A DNA stretch of 64,000 nucleotides from Bacteroidales bacterium (GCA_017477245.1 JAFUWY010000013.1:1-64000); one strand, 5' to 3'; counted from the first letter of the stretch, positions 15,620 to 24,734 are shown. Notes: generated from the letters alone by a model not told the origin. Translations and numbers: made by a program.

Positions 15620-17806
15620 TCAATAACCCAACACGTACCAGAGGTCGCGGATGCGCTGCTCCGGGTCCCACTTGTAGTCGAAGGTCCAGGCGGCCGTCAG
15701 CGTGTAGTACTGCGGATTGCCGGGGGCCTGGTCGGCGTTGTTGCGCAGCCACCCGCTGTGGCCGCCCTCGCGGGTGCAGGAGATATAATAGGCCCGCAGA
15801 CCCCACTCGCAGGGATCCAGCACCTGGTCGGAGTAGGCATAATGGATGTTGCTGTCGATCACGTTGCGGGACATCGTGCTGTTGGCGATGTAGAACTGCG
15901 CATCGTGATGGTAGCGGCCCAGCAAGGTCGGCGAGGCGGCGTCGAAGGAAGAATTGGTGATGACCAGTTTCTTGTTGCGGTCCCCGCGGCCGTCGTGCCA
16001 GATCATCGCCTTGCCGTCGCCGTAGAACGAGCAGCGCGTGGCATAGCACCAGCCGCGCGGACAGAGGAAGTCCACCCCGCGGCAGCGCAGGTCCAGGTCG
16101 GCGTGGTAGTACATCCCGTCGCCGCCCGGCGCCCAGAGCGAGAGGGCGTCGTTGCCGTCGGCCCAGACGTGGCAGTTGATCACGATGGTGCGCGTGGCGC
16201 GGCCGAAGATGGCCATCTGGTGCGCCGTCGTCTCCTCGACCGTCGTGCCGTAGTTGTTGTAGACGGTCAGCCCGCTGATGATGCAGTCGTCAGCCCCCTC
16301 CTGCAGCACGATGACGCCGTTGCCGACATCCTTGCCGTGATAGGAACGGATGGTCCGCTTCGAGGACAGTTCCGCGAAAGTCAGGACGGTCTCGTCGCGG
16401 TCCTCGCCGACCAGCACGATGTTGGGCCGGTCGATGATGACTTTCTCATTATAGTTCCCTTTGAGGATCAGGATCTTGTAGGGCTCTTCGGGATGAGCGG
16501 GGGCCTGTTCGACGGCGGCCTGGATGCTCTGGCCGGGCATCACGACGGCATCGAAGTCCCGGCGGTCGATGACCGGGCGGCGGAACATCTCGATGGTGCC
16601 GTTCCGGTTGGCGCCGGGCGTGGTGAGGCTGATGCGGACCTTGCCCTTGGGGTCGTTCTTGTCCGCCCAGGCGTCGTACAGCGGGTACAGCTGCGCAGGA
16701 TTGGAATTGTACCAGCCATAGCCGTTGCGGCGCTCGGGGCCGATCTCCTCGAGCCGGCGGCGGGCGATGCCGTCGCGGTCGCAGACATAGGGCTCGCACC
16801 ACTTCAGGTCATAGAAACGGCCCCACATCGGCTGCGCCGAAGGGTCCTCGACCAGCCGCGTGTTGCGCACGCCGCCAACCGCCGTGCGCTCCAGGCGCAG
16901 GCCGGTCAGCTTGTAGGTGTCGAACCACTGCATGGCGCCGTGGACGGCCCGTTTCACGCGCGCATCCGGGTCCGGCAGGCTCATGAGCAGCCGGACGATG
17001 CCCGCGCTCTCGGCCGTGCAATAGGACGGGAGTTCGAAGGCGCGGCCGGGCGCCGGGAGCAGCGTCTCCCGGTCGTGCTGCTGGCACCAGACCGAGGGCT
17101 TGCCGTCCTTGACGATCTGGGTGGCCAGGATGCACTCGATCCCCTTGTCGAAGGCCTTCTCCAGCCGCTCGCGCAGGGCGGCGTCCGTCAGGCCGCCGCC
17201 GTAGGGAGCGTTCTCCGAGTAGATCTCGCGGAAAAGCGCGAGCGTATTGACGATGGCGTTGTCGTTGTAGGTGATGTGACGCTGGTAGCCGGACATCTCG
17301 GGCCAGAACTGCGGCCAGCCGCCGTTGTCGTACTGGCCGGAGAGGAGGTATTCCACCGCGGCCGTGAAGCCGTCGCGGAAGCGGGCCTCATGGGTGCCCT
17401 GCCACAGGCGGGCCAGGTAGGCCATCTGGGAGGTCGTGGCATTGTTGTCGATGGTCGAATCGTCCGTGCGGGACTTCTCGGCGCGGATCTGCGCCAGCTC
17501 GGCATCCGTCAGGCGGCGCGCCATGTCCACGTTCTTGGGCCAGCCGCCCGTTACGCGCTGGTAGGCCAGCACCTGGTCCCCGACCCGGATGGCGTCTTCG
17601 GTCTGGAAGAAGGCAGGGTCCGTCTCCTGCAGGGCGTTGCGACGGGGCATCTGCATCATGGCTGCCGGCTGGGCGGCAGGCGCGATCTTCTTCAGCCACT
17701 CGCGCTGCTCGAGCTCGAGCACGCCGGAGAGCTGGGCGGAAGCGGAAAGGGAAACGGTCAGCAGGAGCGCGGCGGCAGCCGCGAATCGGGAACGGGAACG
17801 TATCAT
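15620..17806 (-). CDS. pectate lyase (PL10) fused to pectin methylesterase (CE8)
   Basis: Secreted protein of about 728 residues; the signal peptide runs from MIRSRSRF to SASAQ. The N-terminal half is a PL10 (alpha/alpha)3-type pectate lyase, with GGWPKNVDMA, DNNATTSQMAYLARL, GGWPQFWP and the catalytic-region RLERTAVGGVRNTRLVEDPS. The C-terminal half is a CE8 beta-helix esterase: DGNDALSLWAP and GVDFLCPRGWCY supply the Asp pair, and LLGRYHHDAQF the Arg region. De-esterification followed by eliminative cleavage in one polypeptide is known in Bacteroidota. The ATG at 17806 was chosen because the earlier in-frame ATG (17833) sits inside the promoter box at 17831-17838. Confidence 0.93.
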   Translation of the reverse strand: MIRSRSRFAAAAALLLTVSLSASAQLSGVLELEQREWLKKIAPAAQPAAMMQMPRRNALQETDPAFFQTEDAIRVGDQVLAYQRVTGGWPKNVDMARRLTDAELAQIRAEKSRTDDSTIDNNATTSQMAYLARLWQGTHEARFRDGFTAAVEYLLSGQYDNGGWPQFWPEMSGYQRHITYNDNAIVNTLALFREIYSENAPYGGGLTDAALRERLEKAFDKGIECILATQIVKDGKPSVWCQQHDRETLLPAPGRAFELPSYCTAESAGIVRLLMSLPDPDARVKRAVHGAMQWFDTYKLTGLRLERTAVGGVRNTRLVEDPSAQPMWGRFYDLKWCEPYVCDRDGIARRRLEEIGPERRNGYGWYNSNPAQLYPLYDAWADKNDPKGKVRISLTTPGANRNGTIEMFRRPVIDRRDFDAVVMPGQSIQAAVEQAPAHPEEPYKILILKGNYNEKVIIDRPNIVLVGEDRDETVLTFAELSSKRTIRSYHGKDVGNGVIVLQEGADDCIISGLTVYNNYGTTVEETTAHQMAIFGRATRTIVINCHVWADGNDALSLWAPGGDGMYYHADLDLRCRGVDFLCPRGWCYATRCSFYGDGKAMIWHDGRGDRNKKLVITNSSFDAASPTLLGRYHHDAQFYIANSTMSRNVIDSNIHYAYSDQVLDPCEWGLRAYYISCTREGGHSGWLRNNADQAPGNPQYYTLTAAWTFDYKWDPEQRIRDLWYVLGY

Positions 17807-17830
17807 GGTCGGCCAGGGCTTTGGTTTTCC

Positions 17831-17838
17831 CAAAGATA
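17831..17838 (-). promoter_or_regulatory. -7 box for PL10-CE8
   Basis: The minus strand reads TATCTTTG 24 bases before the chosen ATG at 17806. It decides the start site. Confidence 0.7.
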
Positions 17839-17872
17839 CGCTTTTTCCGCTGGATAAACAATGTGCGGCGGA

Positions 17873-18880
17873 CTAACCGGCGGAAGATTCGTAGCGGTCG
17901 AGCGCCTCGCCCATCAGCTCCCGTCCGCGCGCGATGATCTCAGGCGCATGGGAGTAGCCGTACACGCCATGGTACGAGTCGAAGGGCAGGTTCACCAGGA
18001 TGTCCGGCGGGCACAGGTCGATGCCCATCCGGGCGATGGTGTGATTCATGATCCCGAAGCTGCGCTGGAGGATGCTGGCGTAGTTGTCGTCGGCGCCGAA
18101 GGGGACGTTGTCCGCACGTCCGGCCGCCAGCAGGCGCTTCTCCAGCCGGTCGGTCTCCAGCCGGTCGTGCAGCAGGCGGCTCCCCTCTTCGCCGGCTTTG
18201 CGCACCTTGCTGAGCAGGTCCGTGTCGGAAGCGATCGTGTCGCGCAGGACCGCCTGCGCTTCCTCGCGCAGGGCCGCGCCGCTCTCTGCGAGCGCCCGGC
18301 GGCCGGCCAGATAGGCATTGATCTGCTCCGCCTCGATCCGGTTGACGTTGAATCCCACCAGGATATCCCCGTCGCGGCGCTCCACCCGGTTCAGCGGGAA
18401 GGTGTTGACCAGGCCGCCGTCCACGAGGGTGCGGCCCTGCCATTTCACGGGCCGAAACATCGACGGGATGGAGATGGAGGCGCGGATGGCGTCGAAGAGC
18501 GGCCCTTCGCGGAAGATGATTTCCTCGCCCGTGAAGAGGTCCGTCGCCACCGCCGTGAAGGGGATCGGCAGGTCCTCGATCCGCACGTCGGGCACCCGGC
18601 TCTTGATGGCACGGATGACCTTGTCGCCCTTGACCAGGTAGTTGCGGCTCGGCGTGAAATCCATCAGCTTCACCACCTGGACGGGATCCAGGGCGCAGAG
18701 CCACTGCTTGAAGGCATCCATCCCGCCGGCGGCGAAGATACCGCCGACCAGCGCGCCGGCGGAAGTGCCGGAGACGGAAGTGATGGTATATCCGCGCTCC
18801 TGCAGGACTTCGATCGCACCGATATAGGCGAACCCGCGCGGGCCGCCGCTGGACAAGGCAAGGGCTACATTCTTTTCCAT
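17873..18880 (-). CDS. patatin-like phospholipase (RssA-like)
   Basis: Alpha/beta patatin fold. The oxyanion loop is SSGGPRGFAYIG near residues 10-20, the nucleophile elbow is SGTSAGALVGG (Ser in GxSxG) and the dyad Asp lies in VDGGLVN. These are complete, so an active serine acyl hydrolase is expected, probably cytoplasmic or membrane-associated because no signal peptide is seen. About 335 residues. The ATG at 18880 is preferred to an in-frame GTG six bases upstream. It lies 18 bases downstream of the MATE gene and may be cotranscribed. Confidence 0.88.
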   Translation of the reverse strand: MEKNVALALSSGGPRGFAYIGAIEVLQERGYTITSVSGTSAGALVGGIFAAGGMDAFKQWLCALDPVQVVKLMDFTPSRNYLVKGDKVIRAIKSRVPDVRIEDLPIPFTAVATDLFTGEEIIFREGPLFDAIRASISIPSMFRPVKWQGRTLVDGGLVNTFPLNRVERRDGDILVGFNVNRIEAEQINAYLAGRRALAESGAALREEAQAVLRDTIASDTDLLSKVRKAGEEGSRLLHDRLETDRLEKRLLAAGRADNVPFGADDNYASILQRSFGIMNHTIARMGIDLCPPDILVNLPFDSYHGVYGYSHAPEIIARGRELMGEALDRYESSAG

Positions 18881-18898
18881 AGCCACAAAAATAAGGAA

Positions 18899-20239
18899 TT
18901 ATCCGGAATAACCGTATCGCTTCCGCAGGCGCAGCAGCAGGCATCCGCCCAGGACCAGCGCGAAGATCTCCGCCACGAAGGCCGAGAACCAGATCGCCTC
19001 GGCGCCGAACAGGGCCGGCAGCAGCAGGACGCAACCCAGCTCGAAGAGGAAGGTCCGGGAGAACGAGACCAGCGCCGACACCGGCCCGTTGCCCAGGCCC
19101 GTGAACCACGCCGAGATGAACAGCGGAATGCCCGCGAGCAGGAAATCGGGCGCATACAGGCGCGTGGCCCGGACCGTCAGGGCGGTCAGGGCCGGGTCAT
19201 AGCCGACGAAGAGCCGCGCCACGGGGCCGGCCAGCAGCTCCGCCAGGCCAGCCAGAAGCACCCCCAGGGCCAGCAGCAGGCGAAGGCTCCGCCCGAGCAG
19301 GCTGCGGAGCTCCGCCCGGTTGTCCGCGCCGTAATTGAATCCGGCCAGCGGCGAGACCGTCATGTTGTAGCCGGTATAGACGGCGATGAAGATGAAGCCC
19401 AGGTACAGGATCACGGAATACGCCGCCACGCCGTTCTCCCCGTAGAAACGCATCAGCTGGAGGTTGTAGCACATCGACACCACGTTGAAGGAGATGTTGC
19501 CCACGAACTCCGACAGCCCGTTGGAGCACGCCTGAGCGATGGGGGCCGCCTCCAAGGGCGTCGGGCGGAATCGGAGTCCCCCTTCGGCCTGCCGGCGGGA
19601 AAGGACCGCCAGCGGCAGGAAGCCGCCCACGCAGCAGGCCAGCATCGACCCGGCCGCGGCGCCGGCCAGTCCCCAGCGGAAGACGATGATGAACAGGGCG
19701 TCCAGACCGATGTTCACCAGCCCGCTGAGCAGCGACACCTGCGTGCCGAGCTCGGGCCGTTCCGCCACCATGAAGAAAGGCTGGATGCCCATCTGGAGCA
19801 TGAACGCCGGCATGCCCACGGCACAGATCCGGCCATAGATGACGCACTGGGCGACCATGTCGCCCTCGGCGCCCAGGGCCACCGCCAGCGGCTCCATCCA
19901 GATATACAGCGGTACCGCCGTGAGCACGGAGAGCAGCAGCGTGAACTCCACCGACATGCTGAAATAGCGGCAGGCCAGGTCCCGGCTGCCCTCCCCCAGG
20001 GTCTTGGCGACGAGGGCCGCCCCGCCGGAGCCGACCATCAGCCCCAGGGCACCCACCAGGCCCAGCGCGGGCCAGATGAGGTTCAGCGCTGCGAAGGCCG
20101 TCGTCCCGACGAGGTTGGACACGAACAGGCCGTCCACGATGCTGTAGAGGCTGATCAGCACCATCATCGCGATGAGCGGCACGGCCGAGACAATCAGCCG
20201 CCCGTATCCGTAATGTCCTTCCAGTTTGACCTTCATCAT
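18899..20239 (-). CDS. MATE-family multidrug/toxin exporter
   Basis: Inner-membrane protein of 446 residues with about 12 hydrophobic segments, beginning GRLIVSAVPLIAMMVLISLY and including YGRICAVGMPAFMLQMGIQP, which fits MepA-like MATE transporters. These use ion gradients to export cationic drugs or metabolites. The internal two-fold pattern (MVLISLYSIVDGLFVSN and NISFNVVSMCYN) is visible. No specific substrate can be assigned. It is followed by the patatin gene after 18 bases. Confidence 0.88.
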   Translation of the reverse strand: MMKVKLEGHYGYGRLIVSAVPLIAMMVLISLYSIVDGLFVSNLVGTTAFAALNLIWPALGLVGALGLMVGSGGAALVAKTLGEGSRDLACRYFSMSVEFTLLLSVLTAVPLYIWMEPLAVALGAEGDMVAQCVIYGRICAVGMPAFMLQMGIQPFFMVAERPELGTQVSLLSGLVNIGLDALFIIVFRWGLAGAAAGSMLACCVGGFLPLAVLSRRQAEGGLRFRPTPLEAAPIAQACSNGLSEFVGNISFNVVSMCYNLQLMRFYGENGVAAYSVILYLGFIFIAVYTGYNMTVSPLAGFNYGADNRAELRSLLGRSLRLLLALGVLLAGLAELLAGPVARLFVGYDPALTALTVRATRLYAPDFLLAGIPLFISAWFTGLGNGPVSALVSFSRTFLFELGCVLLLPALFGAEAIWFSAFVAEIFALVLGGCLLLRLRKRYGYSG

Positions 20240-20312
20240 GCTACCCTGTCGCTGAATGCGGGCCGCAAAGTTCGGGCAAAAAGCGAAGAAAACAAAGTCT
20301 CCCGTTTTTTTC

Positions 20313-20320
20313 TATCTTTG
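20313..20320 (+). promoter_or_regulatory. -7 box for the lipoprotein at 20343
   Basis: TATCTTTG, 22 bases before the ATG at 20343. No convincing -33 element is seen. Confidence 0.6.
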
Positions 20321-20342
20321 TATGACCTAAAAAGACATCCCG

Positions 20343-21131
20343 ATGAAAGTATCCTTCGGCCGCCTTGCGGCCTTGCTGATGGTCTGCGGCGCCGCCGCAG
20401 CCTGCCGACCGGACATCCAACCTGTGCAGGGCACCCTCGAGCCCGGCACCCCCGCCGCAGAAGCACCTGCGGCCGTCCGGGAAACCCTGGAAACCGCCCC
20501 GCTGGACGACCGCTTCGAATACCTGCTCAATGACGGGGAGAACGGCCTGGCCGTGCTCAGCCTGCTGCGCTGCAGCGAAGGGCAGTCTGCCGAGGGCTAT
20601 GGCGTGCTGGTGGTCTGCGGAGACACCCGGACCGAACTGCCCGGCATCCGCCACGGCAACATGCCCCAGGCCCGCTTCGACGCCGCCAAGGGCGAACTCT
20701 GGCTCACGGGAGCCGACGCCGAAGGCACGGGGCTCCGGGTGGAACGGCCGTACCTGCTGCGCTTCGACCCGGCCGGGCGCGCATCCGTCGCTGCCACGAT
20801 CGACCCCTACGCCATGCAGGAGGAGCTCCGCAAGCATTTGTCGTTCAGCGTAAAAAACAAGAATATCACCTTCTATGCCGACGGCGCCCCGCTCGTCACG
20901 TCGACCGTCACCGAAGACGGGATGGGACCGCTCTTCGACCAGCCCGTCTGGATCGGCGAGCAGATCCGCTACGAACTGGACGGGGGCCTGACGGTGCTCG
21001 TCACCCCGGGCCTGAGCTTCCAGACCGGCAAGGTCCTCCTCTACGACGACACCCCCACCCTGGCCGCCACGGTCGCCCTGACCCCGGAGGGTTTCACCCT
21101 TTCCGGATTCAGGATCTATCCCGAACTGTAA
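20343..21131 (+). CDS. lipoprotein of unknown function
   Basis: 262 residues. MKVSFGRLAALLMVCGAAAAC is a signal with an AAAC lipobox. The mature part is beta-rich (LWLTGADAEGTGLRVERPYLL, VWIGEQIRYELDGGLTVLV) with no family I recognise. It ends one base before the YbaK-type gene at 21133, so the two are cotranscribed, although their functions look unrelated. An outer-membrane or periplasmic anchored location is inferred. Confidence 0.7.
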   Translation: MKVSFGRLAALLMVCGAAAACRPDIQPVQGTLEPGTPAAEAPAAVRETLETAPLDDRFEYLLNDGENGLAVLSLLRCSEGQSAEGYGVLVVCGDTRTELPGIRHGNMPQARFDAAKGELWLTGADAEGTGLRVERPYLLRFDPAGRASVAATIDPYAMQEELRKHLSFSVKNKNITFYADGAPLVTSTVTEDGMGPLFDQPVWIGEQIRYELDGGLTVLVTPGLSFQTGKVLLYDDTPTLAATVALTPEGFTLSGFRIYPEL

Positions 21132-21132
21132 G

Positions 21133-21666
21133 ATGATCCGCACCAGCGAAATATTCACGACCCCGCCCACGGATTTCAAGACCCCGCTCGAGCGGGAGGT
21201 CTATGCCGCCCTGCAGCGTCTGGGCATCCCTTTCGAGCGGATCGACAACGACCCCGCCATCACGATGGAGGACTGCGCCGCCATCGACGCGGCGCTCAGC
21301 GTCCGGACGGTCAAGACCCTGCTGCTCTGCAACAGGCAGCAGACGGCTTTCTACCTGTACGTCACGCCGGGCGACAAGCCTTTCGTGACCCGCGATTTCG
21401 GTGCGGCGCTTGGCATCTCCCGCGTCTCCTTCGCCCCGGAATCCGCCTTGCTGGAGCGCCTGGGCACGGTCCTCGGCGCCACGACCGTCTTCAGCTGCCT
21501 CACCGCCGCGCCGGACGCCTTCCGGCTGGTCATGGACCGCAGCGTTGCGGAGAGTGATTGGTATGGCTGCACGGACGGCACCACGACCTGCTACATGAAG
21601 GTCCGCACCGCGGACCTGATGGAAAAACTCCTCCCCCAAACCCCCTTCGAGCCGACGTTAATATAA
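21133..21666 (+). CDS. YbaK/ProX-type aminoacyl-tRNA deacylase (prolyl-tRNA editing-like)
   Basis: 177 residues of the YbaK fold in a free-standing form. Key parts are RTVKTLLLCNRQQTAFYLYV (core strand with the conserved Lys) and TPGDKPF. Members hydrolyse mischarged Ala-tRNA(Pro) or Cys-tRNA(Pro), or related pairs, in the cytoplasm. The N-terminal VYAALQRLGIPFERIDND is the usual helix-strand lead-in. It follows the lipoprotein gene by one base and is followed by the tRNA-Ser terminator on the opposite strand. Which aminoacyl-tRNA is edited is not determinable here. Confidence 0.82.
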   Translation: MIRTSEIFTTPPTDFKTPLEREVYAALQRLGIPFERIDNDPAITMEDCAAIDAALSVRTVKTLLLCNRQQTAFYLYVTPGDKPFVTRDFGAALGISRVSFAPESALLERLGTVLGATTVFSCLTAAPDAFRLVMDRSVAESDWYGCTDGTTTCYMKVRTADLMEKLLPQTPFEPTLI

Positions 21667-21703
21667 TAGAAAAGCCCCTGTCCTATGATTAGAACAGGGG
21701 TTG
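21667..21703 (-). terminator. rho-independent terminator after tRNA-Ser
   Basis: On the minus strand CCCCTGTTCT and AGGACAGGGG arms pair around an AATCAT loop and are followed by CTTTTCT. It lies between the convergent tRNA-Ser and YbaK-type genes. Confidence 0.8.
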
Positions 21704-21709
21704 ATCTTG

Positions 21710-21797
21710 CGGAGAGACAGGGATTCGAACCCTGGAACCGCTTTGGACGGTCACACGCTTTCCAGACGTGCCTCTTCAGCCACTCGAGCATCTCTCC
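21710..21797 (-). tRNA. tRNA-Ser (anticodon GGA)
   Basis: 88 nt with the long variable arm of serine tRNAs. Acceptor GGAGAGA/TCTCTCC with G discriminator; anticodon stem CACGT/GCGTG around CTGGAAA; T-loop TTCGAAT. CCA is not encoded. Confidence 0.97.
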
Positions 21798-21808
21798 AAA
21801 CGGGACTG

Positions 21809-21816
21809 CAAATATA
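21809..21816 (-). promoter_or_regulatory. -7 box for tRNA-Ser
   Basis: The minus strand reads TATATTTG, 11 bases before the mature tRNA 5' end. It is back to back with the EamA promoter at 21839-21846. Confidence 0.65.
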
Positions 21817-21838
21817 GGAAACTTTTTTGAAAAAGTAC

Positions 21839-21846
21839 TACCTTTG
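21839..21846 (+). promoter_or_regulatory. -7 box for EamA transporter
   Basis: TACCTTTG, 22 bases before the ATG at 21869. It rules out an in-frame start at 21827. Confidence 0.6.
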
Positions 21847-21868
21847 CGGCCGATTTTGTGAGAAAGCC

Positions 21869-22768
21869 ATGCGTTTTAACAGAAGAAAACTGATCGGTTT
21901 CGCGGCAGGCATCGTCGCGGGCGTATCCTACGGCATGAATCCCCTCTTCGCCAAGCCCCTGCTGGAAGGCGGCGTGCCGGTCCTGACGATGCTCTTCTTC
22001 CGCTATTTCCTGTCCGTGGTGATGATGGGAATCTGGATGTTCCTGCGCAGGGAATCCTTCGGCGTGAGCGCGAAGGAATTCAGCCTGCTGGCGGTGCTGG
22101 GCCTGCTGTTCAGCTGCAGCAGCCTGTTCCTGTTCGAATCCTACCGCTTCATCCCTTCGGGGCTGGCCACGACCATCGTCTACCTCTACCCCGTATTCGT
22201 CGCCTTGATGATGGCAGCGCTGGGCAACACGCCAGACTGGCATGTCTGGGTCTCCATCGCCGCGACCTTCGCCGGCGTGATCCTGCTTTGCAAGCCTTCC
22301 GGCGGCGTGACGCTGCACTGGGCGGGCCTGGCGCTGGCCGCGCTCTCCGCCCTCAGCTATGCCGCCTACCTGGTGATCGTCAACCGCTCCCGGCGGATCC
22401 GGCACATCTCCGAGCACGCCCTGACCTTCTATGCCCTGCTCATCGGCTCCGTGCTGTTCTTCGCCTTGCAGCTCGCGCGCGGCGGCCTCCCGCTGGCCGC
22501 GGTCCGCACGCCTGCCGTGGCGGCCAACCTGCTGGGACTCGCCATCTTCCCGACCATGATCTCCCTGCTGGCGCTGGCTGTCTCCACGCGCCACATCGGC
22601 CCCACGCGCACCTCCGTGCTGGGGGTCTTCGAGCCGGTCACGGCCATCCTGATCGGCACGGTCCTCTTCGCCGAGCCGATGACGCCGGGCATGACCGCCG
22701 GCATCGTCCTGTGCCTGGCGGCCATCCTCTTCATGGTCGTCACCGAGAACCGGCCCGGCCGGGACTAG
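21869..22768 (+). CDS. EamA/DMT-family inner-membrane transporter
   Basis: About 299 residues with ten hydrophobic segments in two EamA repeats: the first starts GFAAGIVAGVSYGMNPLFAKPLL, the second GLALAALSALSYAAYLVIVNRS. The repeat-end signature GVFEPVTAILIGTVLFAEPM is typical of drug/metabolite exporters (RhaT/YdcZ-like superfamily). Substrate unknown. The ATG at 21869 is chosen because an earlier in-frame ATG precedes the promoter box. It converges with the PL9 gene, leaving only 6 bases between stops. Confidence 0.87.
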   Translation: MRFNRRKLIGFAAGIVAGVSYGMNPLFAKPLLEGGVPVLTMLFFRYFLSVVMMGIWMFLRRESFGVSAKEFSLLAVLGLLFSCSSLFLFESYRFIPSGLATTIVYLYPVFVALMMAALGNTPDWHVWVSIAATFAGVILLCKPSGGVTLHWAGLALAALSALSYAAYLVIVNRSRRIRHISEHALTFYALLIGSVLFFALQLARGGLPLAAVRTPAVAANLLGLAIFPTMISLLALAVSTRHIGPTRTSVLGVFEPVTAILIGTVLFAEPMTPGMTAGIVLCLAAILFMVVTENRPGRD

Positions 22769-22774
22769 GCCCGG

Positions 22775-24106
22775 CTATTTCCCCTGCCAGGCCCAGCCGA
22801 TCTGGTTCTCCTGCAGGCGCGTGCCGGCCTTGGCGCGCAGGAAGAGCATTTCCGGAAGATTCCCTTCCGGGTCGCGCGGCAGGTACAGGTCCATGGGGTC
22901 CGTGGAGACGAACATCGCGGCGCCCTCCTCGACGGAGATGGTGCCGAACTCATTGTCCCGCAGGGTGCACTTCGTCTCGTCGCACAGGGCAAGGTCCTCT
23001 CCGCCCGTGTGCCAGGACAGGTTGGCCGTCAGGATGTGGTCATAGCCCGGGACCCGCTGGTTCTCCCCCGCTCCGGGGCCCTTGCGGTTGACCATGTTGA
23101 AGTCCCGCGGGTTCATCGCGGCGGAATTGTTCTCCCAGCGGTTGCCGGCCAGGTGGTAGTTGGAATCGAAGCCGTTGACCTTGTTGCGGTAGGCCACGCT
23201 GTGGTGGATGTAGTGGCTGGGGCAGATCGGCGGGCAGCGGGTCGGACCGGCGCCCAGCGCCCAGCCGCCGCTCTTGAAGCCGTTGCCGTCGCCGGCACGC
23301 TCGAAGGTCTCGTTGTCCCGCGGATCCGCGGTCGGCTGGAAGCCGTTGTAGAACGCCCAGCAGTGGTCGATCTCCACCGGTGCCGCACAATGGATGAGGT
23401 CGTAGCCGTCGTCCGAGTTGCGCCACGCGCGGCAGCCGCGGATCACGTTGCCGACCTCCCAGGGATTCGCCATGTGGAAGCCGAAGCCGTCGACGTTGCC
23501 GCCGTAGGCGCCTTCGGAATAATTGTCATAATTGTTGTACGCGTCGCAGTTGAGCACCAGGTTGTAGGAGCCGGCAGTCTGGTAGAAGCCGATCGCCATG
23601 TTGTCGTGCATCGAGAGATTCTCCACGATGCAGTGCGAGCCCTTGCGCGCGGAGACGCACTCCGATTGCGTGTGGCCCTTGATGCGCACCGGCAGCCCGA
23701 CGATCTCGAAATTGCGCAGGTGCAGGTAGTCCGCACCCAGGTAGAAGCCCGCGAAGCGGTGCTTGCCGTCCAGCTGCAGGGCCGAGAAATCGAAGACCGG
23801 CCGCTCGCCCGGGTAGCCCATGAAGCAGGTGCGGTGCGCGGCCGTGCCGCCCTTCTCCAGGGCGAAGACATAGGCGTAGAGGGCCTCCGTCTTCATGATC
23901 TGGTCGTCCGTAATCTTATAGGTACCGGCGCGGAAGTAGAGCGTGTCGCCGGGCGACATCCGGGCATAGGCCGCCGGGAGGGTGGCGAAGGGCGCACGGA
24001 GGGTGCCGGCGGCATTGTCGCGCCCGTTGGGCGCCATGTAGAACGTGCGCGCGCAGAGCGGCAGCGCGCAGAGGCCGAGCAGGATCGGCAGCAGGATTCT
24101 TTTCAT
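22775..24106 (-). CDS. PL9-family pectate lyase
   Basis: Secreted right-handed beta-helix of about 443 residues; the signal is MKRILLPILLGLCALPLCA. PL9 landmarks are in order: VDGFGFHM (calcium-ligand Asp), RAWRNSDDGYDL (three more Asp ligands) and GDGNGFKSGG (the catalytic Lys that acts as base). It cleaves polygalacturonate, or possibly rhamnogalacturonan, by beta-elimination with calcium. The start is set at the Met of MKRILL; upstream in-frame sequence overlaps the divergent gene's promoter. It stands alone, not in an operon with other pectinases. Confidence 0.9.
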   Translation of the reverse strand: MKRILLPILLGLCALPLCARTFYMAPNGRDNAAGTLRAPFATLPAAYARMSPGDTLYFRAGTYKITDDQIMKTEALYAYVFALEKGGTAAHRTCFMGYPGERPVFDFSALQLDGKHRFAGFYLGADYLHLRNFEIVGLPVRIKGHTQSECVSARKGSHCIVENLSMHDNMAIGFYQTAGSYNLVLNCDAYNNYDNYSEGAYGGNVDGFGFHMANPWEVGNVIRGCRAWRNSDDGYDLIHCAAPVEIDHCWAFYNGFQPTADPRDNETFERAGDGNGFKSGGWALGAGPTRCPPICPSHYIHHSVAYRNKVNGFDSNYHLAGNRWENNSAAMNPRDFNMVNRKGPGAGENQRVPGYDHILTANLSWHTGGEDLALCDETKCTLRDNEFGTISVEEGAAMFVSTDPMDLYLPRDPEGNLPEMLFLRAKAGTRLQENQIGWAWQGK

Positions 24107-24176
24107 AACGGTATCGACAGTTGGTTCGTCCCGTAAAGATAGGAAAATTTGCAACCCGGTTGCACGGACGCCGAAG

Positions 24177-24184
24177 TAGTTTTG
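24177..24184 (+). promoter_or_regulatory. -7 box for DUF6512-like gene
   Basis: TAGTTTTG fits TAnnTTTG and lies 22 bases before the ATG at 24207. Confidence 0.5.
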
Positions 24185-24206
24185 TGCAGTTTTTTCAAGG
24201 AATACC

Positions 24207-24698
24207 ATGTCGAAAAAGGAAACCATCATCGCCACCATCCTGCTGATCCTTTTCGGAACAAGCATGCATTTCGTGCACCACGTACCGTTCTTCAACCATT
24301 TCCTCGGCTACATCTTCCCGGTGGTCGAGAGCGTGATGGCCCACATGAAGATGGTTTTCTATCCCATGCTCCTGCTGGGCATCTACCTCGCCGTGAGCCG
24401 GCGCGACATCCGCGAGATCGGGGCGCCGGTCCTCGCCAGCCTGGCCGTCATGCCGCTCATCATCCTCGTCTTCTTTTCCTACTGGATCTTCGTCCGGCAC
24501 GAGCTGATGGCGCTCGACATGGTCATCTACATCTCCGCGATGGTCCTTGCGGTCCAGCTGGCGAAACGCTGGCGCGTGAAGCCCTTCGTCCGCAACAACT
24601 GGGGTCTCTGGATCGTCGTAGCCATCCTGACCATCCTCGCCACGGGCTTCCTCACCTACAACGCGCCCGACTGGATCATTTTCGAGGACATGGGATAA
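24207..24698 (+). CDS. DUF6512-like small integral membrane protein
   Basis: 163 residues with about five hydrophobic segments. The N-terminal part (FGTSMHFVHHVPFF, then PVVESVMAHMKMVFYPMLL) matches my recollection of DUF6512-type proteins, which keep a histidine-bearing first loop and a VNESVWEHLK-like helix. Its role is unknown. It has its own promoter and a 50-base gap before the DPM1-like gene. Confidence 0.6.
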   Translation: MSKKETIIATILLILFGTSMHFVHHVPFFNHFLGYIFPVVESVMAHMKMVFYPMLLLGIYLAVSRRDIREIGAPVLASLAVMPLIILVFFSYWIFVRHELMALDMVIYISAMVLAVQLAKRWRVKPFVRNNWGLWIVVAILTILATGFLTYNAPDWIIFEDMG

Positions 24699-24734
24699 GC
24701 GGCGGATCCGTCATCTCTTTTCCGGAAAACTTGC

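Noticed and set aside
17861..20533. 890-residue plus-strand open frame opposite the patatin and MATE genes
   Set aside because: Arg/Gln/His-rich shadow of real minus-strand genes, with no recognisable motif.
4641..24106. A classical polysaccharide utilisation locus
   Set aside because: Pectin enzymes are scattered on both strands between housekeeping genes, with no SusC/SusD pair, hybrid two-component or ECF regulator in the window.
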